A stretch of 64,000 bases of DNA from Pseudoalteromonas sp. T1lg88 (GCF_002964765.1 NZ_PQCF01000026.1:215742-279741), one strand, 5' to 3'; counted from the first letter of the stretch, positions 52,974 through 64,000 are shown. Translations and numbers: made by a program. The notes: generated from the sequence alone by a model not told the origin.

Positions 52974-55451
52974 TTACTCCTTCGCTTGATACTCTCGCTC
53001 TACTCTTTTGGTGATTTCGTCACTTAAGCGCAGCGCTCTGAATAAGGTATAGATATTTTCCTGATGATTATAGTTAAAATTAACTTCTTGTTGATGCTCG
53101 GGATTTTCTCCCTTTAGTTGCATCGCCATAGTTAACCAACCATCATGGGTTAAATCAACATCGGCATTAATACTGTTAATATCCAAGTTTTCCAACATGG
53201 CCAACATGGGCCCTAACTGTTGCTGCTGCTCCTTGACCGCATTAAAGGCGGCGTTGTTATCTATGGTCAGCTTGCCCGCGGCTTGGGAATAGATACGGCC
53301 ATTTTCTATGCTCACCCCCTGCTCGTTAAAACGCAGCGGCAACTCTGCGGCCAACAACCCTTTCACACTAATGCCCTGCTGTGGCTCCAGGGCCAAAACA
53401 TTTTCGGCACGGATCCCATCAAGGCGCAGCAGGGCCGGTTTGCGTTCCTTTTCCAGGCCAGTTAAATAGAGTTTATCCAAGGCAAAACGGCCATCGAAGA
53501 GCTTGCCCTGCACCTGGCTGACATAGAAATCCTTATCCATCCCCAGCTCACCAGATACCTCTTTAAGTATCGGACCGGCACGCACTTCACTTAGGGTAAA
53601 CTTAGTCGTTTCGAGCTGAAGTGCGCCTGAATTCACACTGCCTGTCGGGGCCATGTTAAGAGACTGAGCCAGGTAATTCTGATACAAAATCTCGGCGTTA
53701 TTAATATCCATTTGCCAGTCAAAGCGCTCTAGCAGCGCATCACCCTCAAGGTGCAATGACATGGTGCCGCCGCCGAACACCAGTTCGGGCTCAAGCTGCT
53801 GTACCAAGGGCATAAAAGAGCTCAGTTCGGTGTCATTAACAACCAGATTCAAGGCATGGGCGTTGTCGCTCCAATTATGTTTAAGTAGCGCCTCAACTCC
53901 TTGCCAAGAAGCAAGGTGAGTACCCCCGATAACTCGGCCGATAGCTAAATTGCTATCGAGCTTCAGGCCGCTTACACGCACACCTTTAACCTCAAGATCC
54001 GCTACCTGACTTTGCACCTCCACCTTAGCCTGTCGCTCGCCATTACCGAGCGCATTAGCACCGATTTGATATTGCTGCGTCAGGGTACGCGCCTTCAACT
54101 GCGGGCTGTTAAGCACAGCTACCGATGTGGTGAGTTCGGCTTCTACCTGGCCATCAAGATCCAGGGCTGCATCCAGGGTCAGCGCCAGGCTCTTTAACTG
54201 ATAATCCTGATAGCTTAAGGCGGGGGTTTTTACATCAGCGCGCATCCACCCGGAGCCCAGATAATCGTAACCAAACTGGCCTTGTGCCTGCAGCGGCTGA
54301 TATTCGAGTTCGGGTTGCGGCGGCAATGCTACTTGACCTAGGAAGTGCCCCTGCACTTGCTTATCGGTCAGGGTGCCCTGGCTTTGCAGCGAGCCGATAC
54401 TGGCCAATTGCGCCGCCAACAGATACTCACTGCTTAAGGTCAGGGTTTGCCAGTTGCCCTGGCTGTTGTTTGCTTCAATAAGCACGGATTGCCCTCCCGC
54501 CCGGTTAGCCATGCTCAGCTCAGGCAAGTTAAACTCACCGTTCATATGCACTGTTAATGGCTGTCGGCTATTAAGCTGCCAGCGAGTTTCGGCCAACTCT
54601 CCCAGGTAGGCGCTGTACTTATCAAGTGCCTGACAATGACTCAAAGCTCCGAGCTCGGTACTCAGCTGTTGTGCCGTAATAAGGTATTGCTGCATATCCT
54701 CGGATTGAATATGCACCTGGCCCCGACTGGCGAGCTGCCATAAACAATGCGGCTCGCTGCGCAGCTCACCATCAAGATGCAGGGCTAAAGTTGCATCCAG
54801 GCTATTACCCCAAAACTCGCCTTTGAGCGCTAATTGGGCCACATCCGCATGCCAGTCCAGGGCATGATTTTGCTGCGTTTTAATATACTCGCCCAACACC
54901 TTAGTGAAATCACGAGCAAGGGCTACGTCTACCTCAATGGCATCAGCTTTGAGCAACCATTGGCCCTGGATATCACCCGTGATTTGAAAATGATTGATTT
55001 GGGTTTCTTCAATAGCAAAGGTCATGGGGCGACTGAAGTCGACAAAGCTGACCTTGGCTTCGGCTATGCTCAGTAAAGGTCTTTTTAGGGGCAGCAATAA
55101 GGCCAAGGGTGCCGGTTGCCAGGGGCTGGCTTGTTTATCCTGGTCATCATCGCTGGCGATGGGACCCGCTTGAACATGGGCTCTCGCTATATGCAGGGCC
55201 GTCGGCGTTAGGGTGACGTCTTCCAAGGTCAAAGAATGACCCTGATATTCGAGGCACAGCCGGTCGGCATCTATGGCTAACAACTGGGAGCCCCACTGCC
55301 AGCGCGCGCAGGTCAGCGTGGCGCCCTGATGCTGCAAATAATGCTTGGCCAGCATATGGGTGAGTTCGCTGCGAAACCCATAGGCCACCGCAAGCGCGGT
55401 GACAAGCACTAAGATTACTCCAAGTAATATTAAAAAAGCCTTCCGCAGCAT
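52974..55451 (-). CDS. ydbH: YdbH, AsmA-like intermembrane phospholipid transport protein
   Basis: The 825-residue protein has one N-terminal membrane anchor (AFLILLGVILVLVTALAVAYGF, residues 5-26), followed by long repetitive beta-strand sequence typical of AsmA-like bridge proteins. The C-terminal part has the YdbH/DUF3971-like GNGxxxLxxxGxxxxxL type pattern (GISVKGLLAAELPLRFNEQGVSIENGRIYSQAAGKLTIDNNAAF). YhdP, TamB and YdbH act redundantly in phospholipid transport in E. coli. The ynbE-ydbL context supports the name. Confidence 0.88.
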   Translation of the reverse strand: MLRKAFLILLGVILVLVTALAVAYGFRSELTHMLAKHYLQHQGATLTCARWQWGSQLLAIDADRLCLEYQGHSLTLEDVTLTPTALHIARAHVQAGPIASDDDQDKQASPWQPAPLALLLPLKRPLLSIAEAKVSFVDFSRPMTFAIEETQINHFQITGDIQGQWLLKADAIEVDVALARDFTKVLGEYIKTQQNHALDWHADVAQLALKGEFWGNSLDATLALHLDGELRSEPHCLWQLASRGQVHIQSEDMQQYLITAQQLSTELGALSHCQALDKYSAYLGELAETRWQLNSRQPLTVHMNGEFNLPELSMANRAGGQSVLIEANNSQGNWQTLTLSSEYLLAAQLASIGSLQSQGTLTDKQVQGHFLGQVALPPQPELEYQPLQAQGQFGYDYLGSGWMRADVKTPALSYQDYQLKSLALTLDAALDLDGQVEAELTTSVAVLNSPQLKARTLTQQYQIGANALGNGERQAKVEVQSQVADLEVKGVRVSGLKLDSNLAIGRVIGGTHLASWQGVEALLKHNWSDNAHALNLVVNDTELSSFMPLVQQLEPELVFGGGTMSLHLEGDALLERFDWQMDINNAEILYQNYLAQSLNMAPTGSVNSGALQLETTKFTLSEVRAGPILKEVSGELGMDKDFYVSQVQGKLFDGRFALDKLYLTGLEKERKPALLRLDGIRAENVLALEPQQGISVKGLLAAELPLRFNEQGVSIENGRIYSQAAGKLTIDNNAAFNAVKEQQQQLGPMLAMLENLDINSINADVDLTHDGWLTMAMQLKGENPEHQQEVNFNYNHQENIYTLFRALRLSDEITKRVEREYQAKE

Positions 55452-55514
55452 AGCCTTCCTTTAGCTTAACCTTTGGCTTAATACTAACACGGAGAAACTG
55501 AATACGCCGCACAC

Positions 55515-55541
55515 AAAAAAGGCTGCAAATGCAGCCTTTTT
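55515..55541. terminator. Terminator downstream of purL
   Basis: AAAAAAGGCTGC-AAAT-GCAGCCTTTTT hairpin with A and T runs. On the minus strand it ends purL. Confidence 0.88.
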
Positions 55542-55579
55542 GTTATCTTTGGTAATTAACCCAAAAATTAATCCAGGTG

Positions 55580-58500
55580 TTAGCCAATGTGCTTACGTGC
55601 GTTACGGAACATACGCATCCATGGGCTATCTTCTTTCCACTCATCCGGGTGCCATGAGTTGGCCACGGCGCGGAATACACGCTCTGGGTGTGGCATCATT
55701 ACTGTTGCACGACCATCGGTAGAAGTAATACCCGAGATTGCCTCTGGAGAACCATTCGGGTTCGCCGGATATTGCATGGTTGGGTTACCGTAGTTGTCCA
55801 CGTATTTAACCGCAACTGTGCCTGAGTTAACCGCAGTTTGGATTGCCGCATCGTTAGCGAACTCGGCACGACCTTCACCGTGAGAAACGGCGATAGGCAT
55901 ACGTGAACCGGCCATGCCATTGAAGAACACAGACGGGCTGTCTTGTACTTCAACCAGGGCAACACGGGCTTCGAAACGCTCACTTTGGTTGGTTACGAAA
56001 CGTGGCCAGTGCTCTGTGCCTGGGATCAATTCGCGTAGTGTCGACATCATCTGACAGCCGTTACATACACCAAGGCTGAAAGTATCTTGACGCTCAAAGA
56101 AGGTTTGGAACTGCTCACGAGCCATGTCATTGAATAGAATCGACTTAGCCCAACCTTCACCGGCACCTAGTACGTCACCGTATGAGAAGCCACCACAAGC
56201 TACCAGGCCTTTGAACTCTTCAAGAGTCAAACGACCTTCAAGGATGTCGCTCATATGTACGTCGATGGCCGCAAAACCCGCACGGTTAAATGCCGCCGCC
56301 ATTTCAACGTGAGAGTTAACACCCTGCTCACGCAAGATAGCCATTTTCGGCTTAGCACCGGTAGCAATGTAAGGCGCAGCAACATCTTCATTGATGTCGA
56401 AGCTTAGCTTCACATTCAGACCTGGGTCTTTCGCATCCGCTTTTGCGTCATGCTCTTGCTGTGCACAAGCTGGGTTGTCACGTAGAGACTGCATCTGATA
56501 CGTAGTTTCAGCCCAAGCTAGACGAAGCTCGGTACGGCTGTTATCAACAAGTGCAGCACCACCGCGCTTGATGATTAGCTGGTCGGCATCGTTCAAGGTA
56601 CCAATCTCGTGGCTCATTGCCGCAAGACCGTGATTAGCAAGTACCGCTTTAACCGCATCCAAGTCGCTATTGCGAACCTGAATAACCGCACCTAGCTCTT
56701 CGTTGAATAGCACTTCAAGGTCAGAACCGGCTAGCGCGTCTAGTTCAAGCGTCACACCTGTGTGACCAGCAAACGCCATTTCCGCGACGCTTACGAATAA
56801 ACCACCGTCTGAACGGTCATGGTAAGCAAGTAGTTTCTCTTCGCTTACAAGCGCCTGCATGGCTTCGAAGAAGCCTTTTAGTAGCTCTGGGCTATCAACG
56901 TCAGGGGTCTTGTCGCCAAGTTGCTTGTAAACCTGTGCCAGGCTAGATGCACCCATACGGTTTTGGCCAGCGCCCAGGTCGATAAGTAGCAAGGTTGACT
57001 CGCCTTTGTCGGTACGCAGCTGCGGCGTTACCGTTTTACGAATGTCTTCAACACGACCAAACGCAGTGATAACCAGTGATAGTGGCGCAGTTACCGCCTT
57101 GTCTTCGCCGTTATCCTGCCAGGTGGTCTTCATTGACATTGAGTCTTTACCAACAGGGATAGTCAGGCCAAGTGCTGGACACAGTTCTTCACCCACGGCT
57201 TTTACCGCTTCGTAAAGACCCGCATCTTCACCTGGGTGACCCGCTGCAGCCATCCAGTTTGCAGATAGCTTGATGTTGTTTAGTGAACCTATATCTGCAC
57301 AGGCGATGTTGGTCAGTGACTCGGCTACCGCCAGACGAGCGGAAGCACCAAAGTTAAGCAGTGCCGCAGGGGTACGTTCACCCATAGACATGGCTTCACC
57401 ATGGTAGGTATCAAATGCAGCGGCTGTTACCGCACAGTTTGCTACCGGTACCTGCCAAGGGCCAACCATCTGGTCGCGCGCAACCAAACCGGTTACCGAG
57501 CGGTCACCAATGGTGATAAGGAAGGTTTTCTCTGCAATCGCAGGTAAACGAAGTAGACGTTGAACCGCGTCTTTTACTGTAATCTGAGCAGTCTCTAGCG
57601 CTTCACCTTGTGCTTGTTTTGACGTTACGTCACGGTGCATCTTAGGTGCTTTACCAAGTAGTACTTCAAGAGGAAGATCTACCGGGTTGTTGCCGAAGTG
57701 TGAGTCGGCAACACGCAGGTGACGCTCTTCGGTCGCTGTACCAATAACCGCATATTGCGCACGCTCACGCTTACAGATTTGCTCGAAACGTTCGAAGTTT
57801 TCTTCTGCTACTGCAAGAACATAACGCTCTTGTGATTCGTTACACCAGATTTCGTGTGGCGCCATGCCCGGCTCATCGTTTGGTACATTACGAAGTTCGA
57901 AAATACCACCACGGCCACCGTCGTCTACCAACTCAGGGAAGGCATTTGATAGACCGCCTGCGCCCACATCGTGGATAAATGCGATTGGGTTGTCATCACC
58001 TAGTTGCCAACACTTGTCGATCACTTCCTGACAACGACGCTCCATTTCTGGGTTTTCACGTTGTACAGAGGCAAAGTCCAGGTCTTCGTTAGACTGACCC
58101 GAGGCCATAGATGAAGCAGCACCGCCACCCAGGCCGATGTTCATCGCTGGGCCACCCAGTACGATTAGCTTAGCACCAACAGGGATTTCACCTTTTTGTA
58201 CGTGCTCGGTACGGATATTACCCAGACCACCGGCGATCATGATTGGCTTGTGGTAACCACGCACTTCTTGACCATTGTGGCTGTTTACTAATTCTTCGTA
58301 GGTACGGAAGTAACCTAGTAGGTTTGGACGACCAAATTCGTTGTTGAACGCCGCGCCACCCAGTGGGCCTTCGATCATAATATCAAGGGCTTCAACGATA
58401 CGACCCGGCTTGCCGTACTTGGTTTCCCACGGCTGTTCAAAGCCTGGGATGCGTAGGTTAGATACGGTGAAACCAACCAGACCCGCTTTTGGTTTAGAAC

Positions 58501-59464
58501 CACGGCCCGTTGCACCTTCATCACGGATTTCACCACCAGAACCGGTAGAGGCACCAGAGAAAGGAGAAATAGCCGTTGGGTGGTTGTGAGTTTCAACCTT
58601 CATCAGGATTTCGATGTTTTCCTGATGATAAGTGTATTCACCAACAAAATCAGGGAAGAAACGACCCGCTACCGAGCCCTTCATTACTGCGGCGTTATCT
58701 TTATATGCAGATAATACGTTTACGCTGTTTTGCTCGTAGGTGTTTTTAATCATTTTGAACAGCGATTTAGGCTGCTCTACGCCGTCGATAGTCCAATCGG
58801 CGTTAAAGATCTTGTGACGACAGTGCTCAGAGTTAGCCTGGGCGAACATAAATAGTTCGATGTCGTTCGGGTTACGACCTAGCTTCTGGAAGTTCTCAAC
58901 CAGGTAGTCGATTTCGTCGTCCGCTAAGGCAAAGCCCTGCTCAACGTTTGCTTTTGCTAGCGCTTCACGGCCACCGCCTAGAATGTCAACCGATGACATT
59001 GGGCGCGGCTGCTCATTGGTGAACAGCTTACTGGCTTCTTCAAGTGTGCTATGTGTCGCTTCGGTCATGCGGTCGTGTAGCAGAGCAGAAACCTCTTGCT
59101 GCTGCTCGACGCTTAAGTCACCTTCAACATAGTAGGCGATACCACGCTCGATGCGGTGAACCTGAGTTAGACCGCAGTTATGGGCGATATCGGTGGCCTT
59201 AGAAGCCCAAGGTGAAATCGTGCCTGGACGCGGTGTTACCAGGATCAGCGTACCTTGCGGCTCGTGCTCTGGAATATGCGGCCCGTAAGTCAGTAGCTTC
59301 TCAAGTTTAGTGTGCTCATCGGCACTTAACTCTGCTTTTAGGTCAGCAAAGTGCATAAACTCGGCATAGACATCGGTTACGGGAAGGTTAGCTTGCTTAC
59401 ACAGAGTAAGCACTTTTTGAACGCGAAAATCGGAAAGTGCTGGCGCACCGCGAAGGATCAACAT
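55580..59464 (-). CDS. purL: Phosphoribosylformylglycinamidine synthase (large PurL)
   Basis: The large single-chain PurL converts FGAR to FGAM in purine synthesis using ATP and glutamine. From 59464 ([13 protein letters not shown]) it has 1294 residues, the E. coli length. N-terminal PurS-like and linker regions come first, then two ATP-binding synthetase halves ([18 protein letters not shown], about 210; [20 protein letters not shown] motif, about 310). A C-terminal class I glutaminase has nucleophile Cys in [10 protein letters not shown] and the His-Glu pair in HPERVF. An ATG four codons earlier is open, but homologues begin at the later one. Codon use is strongly biased, as for a highly expressed gene. 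Confidence 0.96.
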   Translation of the reverse strand: MLILRGAPALSDFRVQKVLTLCKQANLPVTDVYAEFMHFADLKAELSADEHTKLEKLLTYGPHIPEHEPQGTLILVTPRPGTISPWASKATDIAHNCGLTQVHRIERGIAYYVEGDLSVEQQQEVSALLHDRMTEATHSTLEEASKLFTNEQPRPMSSVDILGGGREALAKANVEQGFALADDEIDYLVENFQKLGRNPNDIELFMFAQANSEHCRHKIFNADWTIDGVEQPKSLFKMIKNTYEQNSVNVLSAYKDNAAVMKGSVAGRFFPDFVGEYTYHQENIEILMKVETHNHPTAISPFSGASTGSGGEIRDEGATGRGSKPKAGLVGFTVSNLRIPGFEQPWETKYGKPGRIVEALDIMIEGPLGGAAFNNEFGRPNLLGYFRTYEELVNSHNGQEVRGYHKPIMIAGGLGNIRTEHVQKGEIPVGAKLIVLGGPAMNIGLGGGAASSMASGQSNEDLDFASVQRENPEMERRCQEVIDKCWQLGDDNPIAFIHDVGAGGLSNAFPELVDDGGRGGIFELRNVPNDEPGMAPHEIWCNESQERYVLAVAEENFERFEQICKRERAQYAVIGTATEERHLRVADSHFGNNPVDLPLEVLLGKAPKMHRDVTSKQAQGEALETAQITVKDAVQRLLRLPAIAEKTFLITIGDRSVTGLVARDQMVGPWQVPVANCAVTAAAFDTYHGEAMSMGERTPAALLNFGASARLAVAESLTNIACADIGSLNNIKLSANWMAAAGHPGEDAGLYEAVKAVGEELCPALGLTIPVGKDSMSMKTTWQDNGEDKAVTAPLSLVITAFGRVEDIRKTVTPQLRTDKGESTLLLIDLGAGQNRMGASSLAQVYKQLGDKTPDVDSPELLKGFFEAMQALVSEEKLLAYHDRSDGGLFVSVAEMAFAGHTGVTLELDALAGSDLEVLFNEELGAVIQVRNSDLDAVKAVLANHGLAAMSHEIGTLNDADQLIIKRGGAALVDNSRTELRLAWAETTYQMQSLRDNPACAQQEHDAKADAKDPGLNVKLSFDINEDVAAPYIATGAKPKMAILREQGVNSHVEMAAAFNRAGFAAIDVHMSDILEGRLTLEEFKGLVACGGFSYGDVLGAGEGWAKSILFNDMAREQFQTFFERQDTFSLGVCNGCQMMSTLRELIPGTEHWPRFVTNQSERFEARVALVEVQDSPSVFFNGMAGSRMPIAVSHGEGRAEFANDAAIQTAVNSGTVAVKYVDNYGNPTMQYPANPNGSPEAISGITSTDGRATVMMPHPERVFRAVANSWHPDEWKEDSPWMRMFRNARKHIG

Positions 59465-59664
59465 AGGTATTATCATCCGGGGTTAAGGATTGAACGACAG
59501 TTGCCGCGCATTATACTTAATTTCCCTTAAAATGCGAGTTAAAGGGCGCGCGACAAGGACGATTGTCCGCATTTAATGATGTTACTCGTATTGCCGCAAA
59601 GTAGTGGTGACGCAAGGCCTTGGTTTTGTTATAAGAGTAGCTTACAAAGCGACAGGGGCTGGCT

Positions 59665-61053
59665 GTGAGATTATTTTTGTTATCAATTGCTTTAGTGGCA
59701 CTTTTTGGCTGTAGTGAGCCACAACAACCAACGCAACTGGAACATATTTATCACACCAAAACCCTAAGAGTGGGTACCTTGGCCGGCGCCAGTAATTATT
59801 ACCATGGCACTCAGGGCGAGCAAGGCTTTGAATATGAGTTGGCGCAGGAGTTTGCCGACTATATGGGGGTTGAACTGGATATAGTGCCCTTTTTCAGCCT
59901 CAGTGATATGTTTGCGCGCCTAGATAACGGCTCCCTTGATTTAGTCGCCTCGGGGATCGGCTACTCACCGAGCCGGGCCGAGCACTATCGCTTTGGTCCA
60001 AGCTATCGCACCATCAGCCAGAAACTGGTGTATAAACAAGGGCGCCCTCGCCCTCGGGATTTTGAAGACCTGGAAGGCAAGCTCACCGTCTTAGCGCGCA
60101 GCAGCCACTCGCAAAGTTTGCTCAGAGCACAAAAGCAATTTCCGCAACTCACCTGGGATGAAACAGATGAGCTGGATGAAGCCGAATTGCTGCAGGCCAT
60201 TATCGATGGCGAAATCGATTACACCCTGGCGGACTCTCATACCCTGGCGCTGTTTCGCCGTTATCACCCCAATCTCAGCATCGGCTTTTCGGTCACCCGT
60301 AATGACCCCATAGCCTGGCTGATGCGCAAAGACGATGATGATTCTCTTTATGCCCTGATGATAGAGTTCTTCGGCGAGGTAAAAGAAAATAGTCGTCTCT
60401 ATGCGTTAGAAGAAAAATACTTTGGTCATGTACGCCAGTTCAACTATGTGAATACCCTGGCCTTTATTGAGGCCGTGGCCGATACCCTACCTAAATACGC
60501 GCCTTGGTTTAAGCAATATGCCCATGAGCTCGACTGGCGTCTGTTGGCGGCACTAAGCTACCAGGAGTCGATGTGGGACCCCCGCGCTAAATCCCCCACC
60601 GGGGTTCGCGGTATCATGATGCTGACCCTGCCCACCGCCAAGCAGGTGGGGGTTAAAAATCGTCTTAAGCCGGAACAAAATATTGATGGCGGCGCAAAGT
60701 ATCTGCGCTATTTATTAGAACGGGTGCCGGATCGTATTCCACAACCGGATCGCACCTGGTTTGCCTTAGCTTCTTATAATGTCGGCTGGGGTCATGTGAA
60801 CGACGCCCGAGCCTTAACCGAACGCGGCGGTGACGATCCGGACAAATGGGCCGACGTTAAAAAATACCTACCGCTGCTGGTGAAGAAACGCTATTATCGA
60901 ACAACAAAGTATGGTTATGCGCGTGGAGATGTTGCCGTAACCTACGTAGATAATATAAGGCGCTACTACGACACCTTAGTGTGGTTAGATGAAAACCAAG
61001 CTCTGGATGTCGCTGATGCCAGCGCCACGGAAGAATCAGCAGGAATGCCATAA
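59665..61053 (+). CDS. mltF: Membrane-bound lytic murein transglycosylase F
   Basis: MltF cleaves peptidoglycan glycan strands to 1,6-anhydro products. The 462 residues begin at a GTG (59665). A signal with LFGC (Cys 16) follows, then an SBP_bac_3 sensory domain (about 30-258, TLRVGTLAGASNYY...), and an SLT domain with the catalytic Glu301 in LAALSYQESMWDP, then SPTGVRGIMMLTLPTAKQVG and ASYNVGWGHVNDAR. E. coli MltF has an N-terminal signal anchor; here a lipoprotein is more likely. Divergent from purL and near tadA, as in E. coli. Confidence 0.95.
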   Translation: MRLFLLSIALVALFGCSEPQQPTQLEHIYHTKTLRVGTLAGASNYYHGTQGEQGFEYELAQEFADYMGVELDIVPFFSLSDMFARLDNGSLDLVASGIGYSPSRAEHYRFGPSYRTISQKLVYKQGRPRPRDFEDLEGKLTVLARSSHSQSLLRAQKQFPQLTWDETDELDEAELLQAIIDGEIDYTLADSHTLALFRRYHPNLSIGFSVTRNDPIAWLMRKDDDDSLYALMIEFFGEVKENSRLYALEEKYFGHVRQFNYVNTLAFIEAVADTLPKYAPWFKQYAHELDWRLLAALSYQESMWDPRAKSPTGVRGIMMLTLPTAKQVGVKNRLKPEQNIDGGAKYLRYLLERVPDRIPQPDRTWFALASYNVGWGHVNDARALTERGGDDPDKWADVKKYLPLLVKKRYYRTTKYGYARGDVAVTYVDNIRRYYDTLVWLDENQALDVADASATEESAGMP

Positions 61054-61113
61054 AACTGTCACTTAAACGTGATGTTATGGTAGCTCTCCCCTCTCACTTT
61101 CAGGAGTAGTACT

Positions 61114-61793
<680 letters not shown>

Positions 61794-61929
61794 TCAAATA
61801 GCTACAATAAAGCGGTGATTATATCGCTATTTCGGGCAATTTTATAAGCCATGGCATAGCCTGCGAGGGCTAATTTAGGCTATAATTCGCCGCTTTTTTT
61901 GTTCTATGAATACCGCAAACGGGTAAGTC

Positions 61930-63234
61930 ATGAAGTTTCCTGGTCGTCGAAGACACAAACATTATTTTCCGGTGGAAGAGAAAGATCCACTTACTAATCA
62001 AATCAATGCCGAGTCGCGCCTTAAACGCAGCTACATTGTCGGTATTGATCAGATCGTGGTCGATATTGAAGCCAAGGTCGATTTAGCTTTTCTTGATGAG
62101 TTTGGTCTACGTCGAGGCATGTCTCAGGTGATCGACAGTGAAACCACCAATGCCTTGTACGATCGTCTTAAACTCAACGAGATGATCGACTACGAGTTTG
62201 CCGGTGGCACCATAGGCAATACCATGCACAATTATTCTGTGCTGGCCGATGATCGCTCGGTATTGCTTGGGGTTATGAGTGAAAACATCAAAATAGGCAG
62301 CTATGCCTATCGTTTTCTCTGCAATACCTCAAGCCGTGTTGACCTGGATTATCTGCAGCCCGTGGATGGCCCTATCGGCCGCTGCTTTACCCTGATCGAT
62401 GAAAGTGGTGAGCGTACCTTTGCCATCAGTGCGGGCTTAATGAACCATCTTCGACCCGAGTCCATAGATAAAGAGCTTATCCAAGACTCTTCGGCCCTAG
62501 TGATCAGCGCCTACCTTATGCGTACTCAAGGAGCTGAAACCATGACCGACGCCACCATGCAGGCGGTAAAATACGCCAATGATGCCGGCGTCCCCGTGGT
62601 ACTGACTCTGGGCACCCGCTTTTTGATCGAACAAGACCCCACATGGTGGGCTGAGTTTGTACAAAAGCACGTTGATATCCTCGCCATGAATGAGGAAGAA
62701 GGGGAAGCCATCACAGGTTTTGAAGATCCCCTATTGGCCGCCGACAAGGCCTTGGACTGGGTTGATCTGGTGATCTGTACCGCAGGTGAAAAAGGCATGT
62801 TTATGGCCGGTTATGTCGATGAGTCATGCCAGCGAGAAACCGAGTATCCGTTATTGCCTGGCGCCATTGCCGACTTTAATCGCTACGAGTTTTCCCGTGC
62901 CATGCGCAAGCAGGACTGCGACACTCCGATTAAAGCATACAGCCATACCGCTCCGTTTATGGGTGGACCGGACAGCATTAAAAACACCAATGGTGCCGGC
63001 GATTGTGCCCTGGCCGCCGTGCTACACGATATCAGCGCGAATGAATATCATAAGTTGAATGTGCCCAACTCGGCCAAGCATGAACATGCAGCGATCACCT
63101 ACTCGTCTTTGGCGCAGATCAGCAAGTATGCAAACCGTGCCAGCTACGAAGTATTGGTACAGCACTCTCCACGCTTAACCCGTGGTCTACCAGAACGTGA
63201 AGATTGTTTAGAACAGGCTTACTGGGAACAGTAA
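61930..63234 (+). CDS. gsk: Inosine-guanosine kinase
   Basis: Gsk phosphorylates guanosine and inosine in purine salvage. The 434-residue PfkB-family protein closely matches E. coli Gsk: MKFPGRRRHKHYFPV at the start, FAGGTIGNTMHNYSVLADDRSVLLGVM (about 91-117), YAYRFLCNTSSRVDL, DGPIGRCFTLIDESGERTFAIS, and the anion-hole/catalytic TNGAGDCALAAVLHDI (about 355-370), ending SPRLTRGLPERED. AACGGGTAAGTC is the weak ribosome site. A terminator follows. Confidence 0.96.
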   Translation: MKFPGRRRHKHYFPVEEKDPLTNQINAESRLKRSYIVGIDQIVVDIEAKVDLAFLDEFGLRRGMSQVIDSETTNALYDRLKLNEMIDYEFAGGTIGNTMHNYSVLADDRSVLLGVMSENIKIGSYAYRFLCNTSSRVDLDYLQPVDGPIGRCFTLIDESGERTFAISAGLMNHLRPESIDKELIQDSSALVISAYLMRTQGAETMTDATMQAVKYANDAGVPVVLTLGTRFLIEQDPTWWAEFVQKHVDILAMNEEEGEAITGFEDPLLAADKALDWVDLVICTAGEKGMFMAGYVDESCQRETEYPLLPGAIADFNRYEFSRAMRKQDCDTPIKAYSHTAPFMGGPDSIKNTNGAGDCALAAVLHDISANEYHKLNVPNSAKHEHAAITYSSLAQISKYANRASYEVLVQHSPRLTRGLPEREDCLEQAYWEQ

Positions 63235-63258
63235 GTAATTCTTCTGAACCATTATATT

Positions 63259-63283
63259 AAGCCGCTTTTATAGCGGCTTTTTT
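63259..63283 (+). terminator. Terminator of gsk
   Basis: AAGCCGCT-TTTAT-AGCGGCTT followed by T residues, 24 bases after the gsk stop. Confidence 0.88.
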
Positions 63284-63332
63284 GTTGCCCGCCAAACCAG
63301 CCATGTTATGGCTCCATCTTTGCCGCCTTGGG

Positions 63333-63441
63333 TTGTAGGTTGACCTTTAGGCCGACAATAGGCAACGCAGGTGCAGTGACCTAGCCGGCCTGATAAACCA
63401 TTGCCGTTCACCCCGTTGCAGGTCGGGGTTTACCCCGACAA
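63333..63441. repeat. REP-like palindromes downstream of gsk
   Basis: TTGTAGGTTGACCTTTAGGC-type (63333-63358) and TTGCAGGTCGGGGTTTACCC-type (63416-63441) hairpins; the second has a GGGG/CCCC inner stem. No gene is visible between gsk and the 5S gene (63235-63918). Confidence 0.7.
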
Positions 63442-63474
63442 AGAGGGCGATAGTAGAGCAATACAGGAGCATAT

Positions 63475-63590
63475 TGCCGATAACCCCAAAAAGGTGCAGA
63501 TCCATGCCGCAATGTCGGCCTAAAAGGCCGACCTACAAACGCAAAAAACCCGCTGCATTGCTGCAACGGGTTTCTTTAATTAGGCGAAGT
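63475..63590. repeat. Duplicate of the region downstream of the 5S gene
   Basis: This stretch (GGTGCAGATCCATGCCGC, a TGTCGGCCTAAAAGGCCGAC palindrome, then the AAACCCGCTGCA/TGCAACGGGTTT hairpin at 63546-63573) repeats 63826-63915 nearly base for base. The right copy directly follows the 5S gene; the left copy has no 5S gene next to it. Confidence 0.75.
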
Positions 63591-63801
63591 AAGACCGAAG
63601 CACAGCTTCGCAGCTTACTGAGGTGAGGTCATGGATGACCGAAGTAACCAAGCTACAGGGAAGTATTGTTAAAACAGCTCTGTTTACCAGCCTTCTGTGA
63701 TCAACATCCAAGCGGGTTTAATATTCTGCTTTTGCAAGGCTAAAGCCTCGCCTAGAGATAGCTGTGGGAGTTTTTTAAGTAAGGGTTTGCCGACAAGGCT
63801 G

Positions 63802-63873
63802 TTGTAGGTCGGGGTTTACCCCGACAAGGTGCAGATCCATGCCGCATTGTCGGCCTAAAAGACCGACCTACAA
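63802..63873. repeat. REP-like palindromes next to the rRNA terminator
   Basis: TTGTAGGTCGGGGTTTACCC-type (63802-63827) and TGTCGGCCTAAAAGACCGAC-type (63848-63873) hairpins of the same family as at 36.4, 51.0 and 63.3 kb. Confidence 0.7.
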
Positions 63874-63880
63874 ACGCAAA

Positions 63881-63908
63881 AAACCCGTTGCATTGCTGCA
63901 ACGGGTTT
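63881..63908 (-). terminator. Terminator of the rRNA operon
   Basis: AAACCCGTTGCA-TTGC-TGCAACGGGTTT is a perfect 12-base stem. On the minus strand it is followed by six T residues, just after the 5S gene. Confidence 0.9.
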
Positions 63909-63918
63909 CTTTAAATAG

Positions 63919-64000
63919 GGCCCTGACGATGTTCTACTTTCACATGGCAAATGCCACACTATCATCGACGCTGTTTCGTTTCACTACTGAGTTCGGCATG
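63919..64000 (-). rRNA. rrf: 5S ribosomal RNA, 3' part (gene runs off the right edge)
   Basis: The minus strand from 64000 reads CATGCCGAACTCAGTAGTGA, the conserved 5S core. It then reads AACAGCGTCGATGATAGTG and GTGAAAGTAGAACATCGTCA to the 3' end near 63919. About 80 of roughly 116-120 bases are present. The rest of an rRNA operon should lie to the right. The exact 3' end is uncertain by a few bases. Confidence 0.92.

Overview
This 64 kb window is chromosomal DNA of a gammaproteobacterium, most likely a marine-type member of the order Alteromonadales. The reasons are: the order recA-pncC-mutS / rpoS-nlpD-yqaA-pcm-surE-truD-ispF-ispD-ftsB; the E. coli-like block fldB / xerD-dsbC-recJ-prfB-lysS; srmB next to trmN6; purL-mltF-tadA-gsk; and many dispersed palindromic repeats and a MITE-like element with TACCAATTC ends. 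The genus cannot be fixed from the sequence alone. All calls come from reading the sequence and from recall of protein families. No database search was run.

Layout. 1-10.9 kb: the 5' part of recA with a LexA-box promoter, pncC, mutS, rpoS, nlpD and the tightly packed pcm/surE/truD/ispF/ispD/ftsB operon, headed by an unrecognised gene. 11-18.4 kb: a small DUF gene, a MoxR ATPase plus VWA protein pair (the VWA gene frameshifted near its 3' end), an atypical NRAMP-like transporter, a DUF3087-like gene, an NhaC-type antiporter and lysA. 18.7-33.6 kb: a peptidoglycan-scavenging locus. 33.6-37.5 kb: a repeat-rich accessory stretch with three unrecognised genes. 37.5-43.2 kb: three identical tRNA-Arg(ACG), tRNA-Ser(GCT), lysS, prfB with its programmed frameshift, and recJ. 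43.4-52.2 kb: dsbC, xerD, fldB, a frameshifted trmN6, srmB, an M16 peptidase lipoprotein and an MTHFR-like gene behind a MetJ-type box. 52.4-63.2 kb: ydbH-ynbE-ydbL, purL, mltF, a small basic protein, tadA and gsk. The right end holds repeats, two copies of an rRNA-type terminator and the 3' end of a 5S rRNA gene on the minus strand.

The most interesting system is the 18.7-33.6 kb locus. It has a TonB-dependent receptor, a lipoprotein that fuses an AmiD-like zinc amidase to a serine (beta-lactamase-fold) hydrolase, a MurR/RpiR regulator, and one overlapping operon. The operon encodes an SH3/NlpC-P60 endopeptidase, an L-Ala-D/L-Glu epimerase, an L,D-transpeptidase-fold protein, a sodium/solute symporter, a BadF-type sugar kinase, MurQ and NamZ. 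Together these give a plausible complete, PTS-independent route from external peptidoglycan fragments to GlcNAc-6-phosphate and L-Ala-L-Glu. A shared RGAATATW-type motif sits before each of its transcription units and is a candidate regulator site.

Other points worth attention: an Asp-to-Ala change at a normally invariant core-binding position of RpoS; single-base deletions in two otherwise intact genes (the VWA protein and trmN6); an NRAMP-like transporter without the usual metal-binding motifs; a modular family of repeats around 34-37 kb and 51 kb; and an uncharacterised zinc-ribbon/glycine-zipper plus membrane protein pair.
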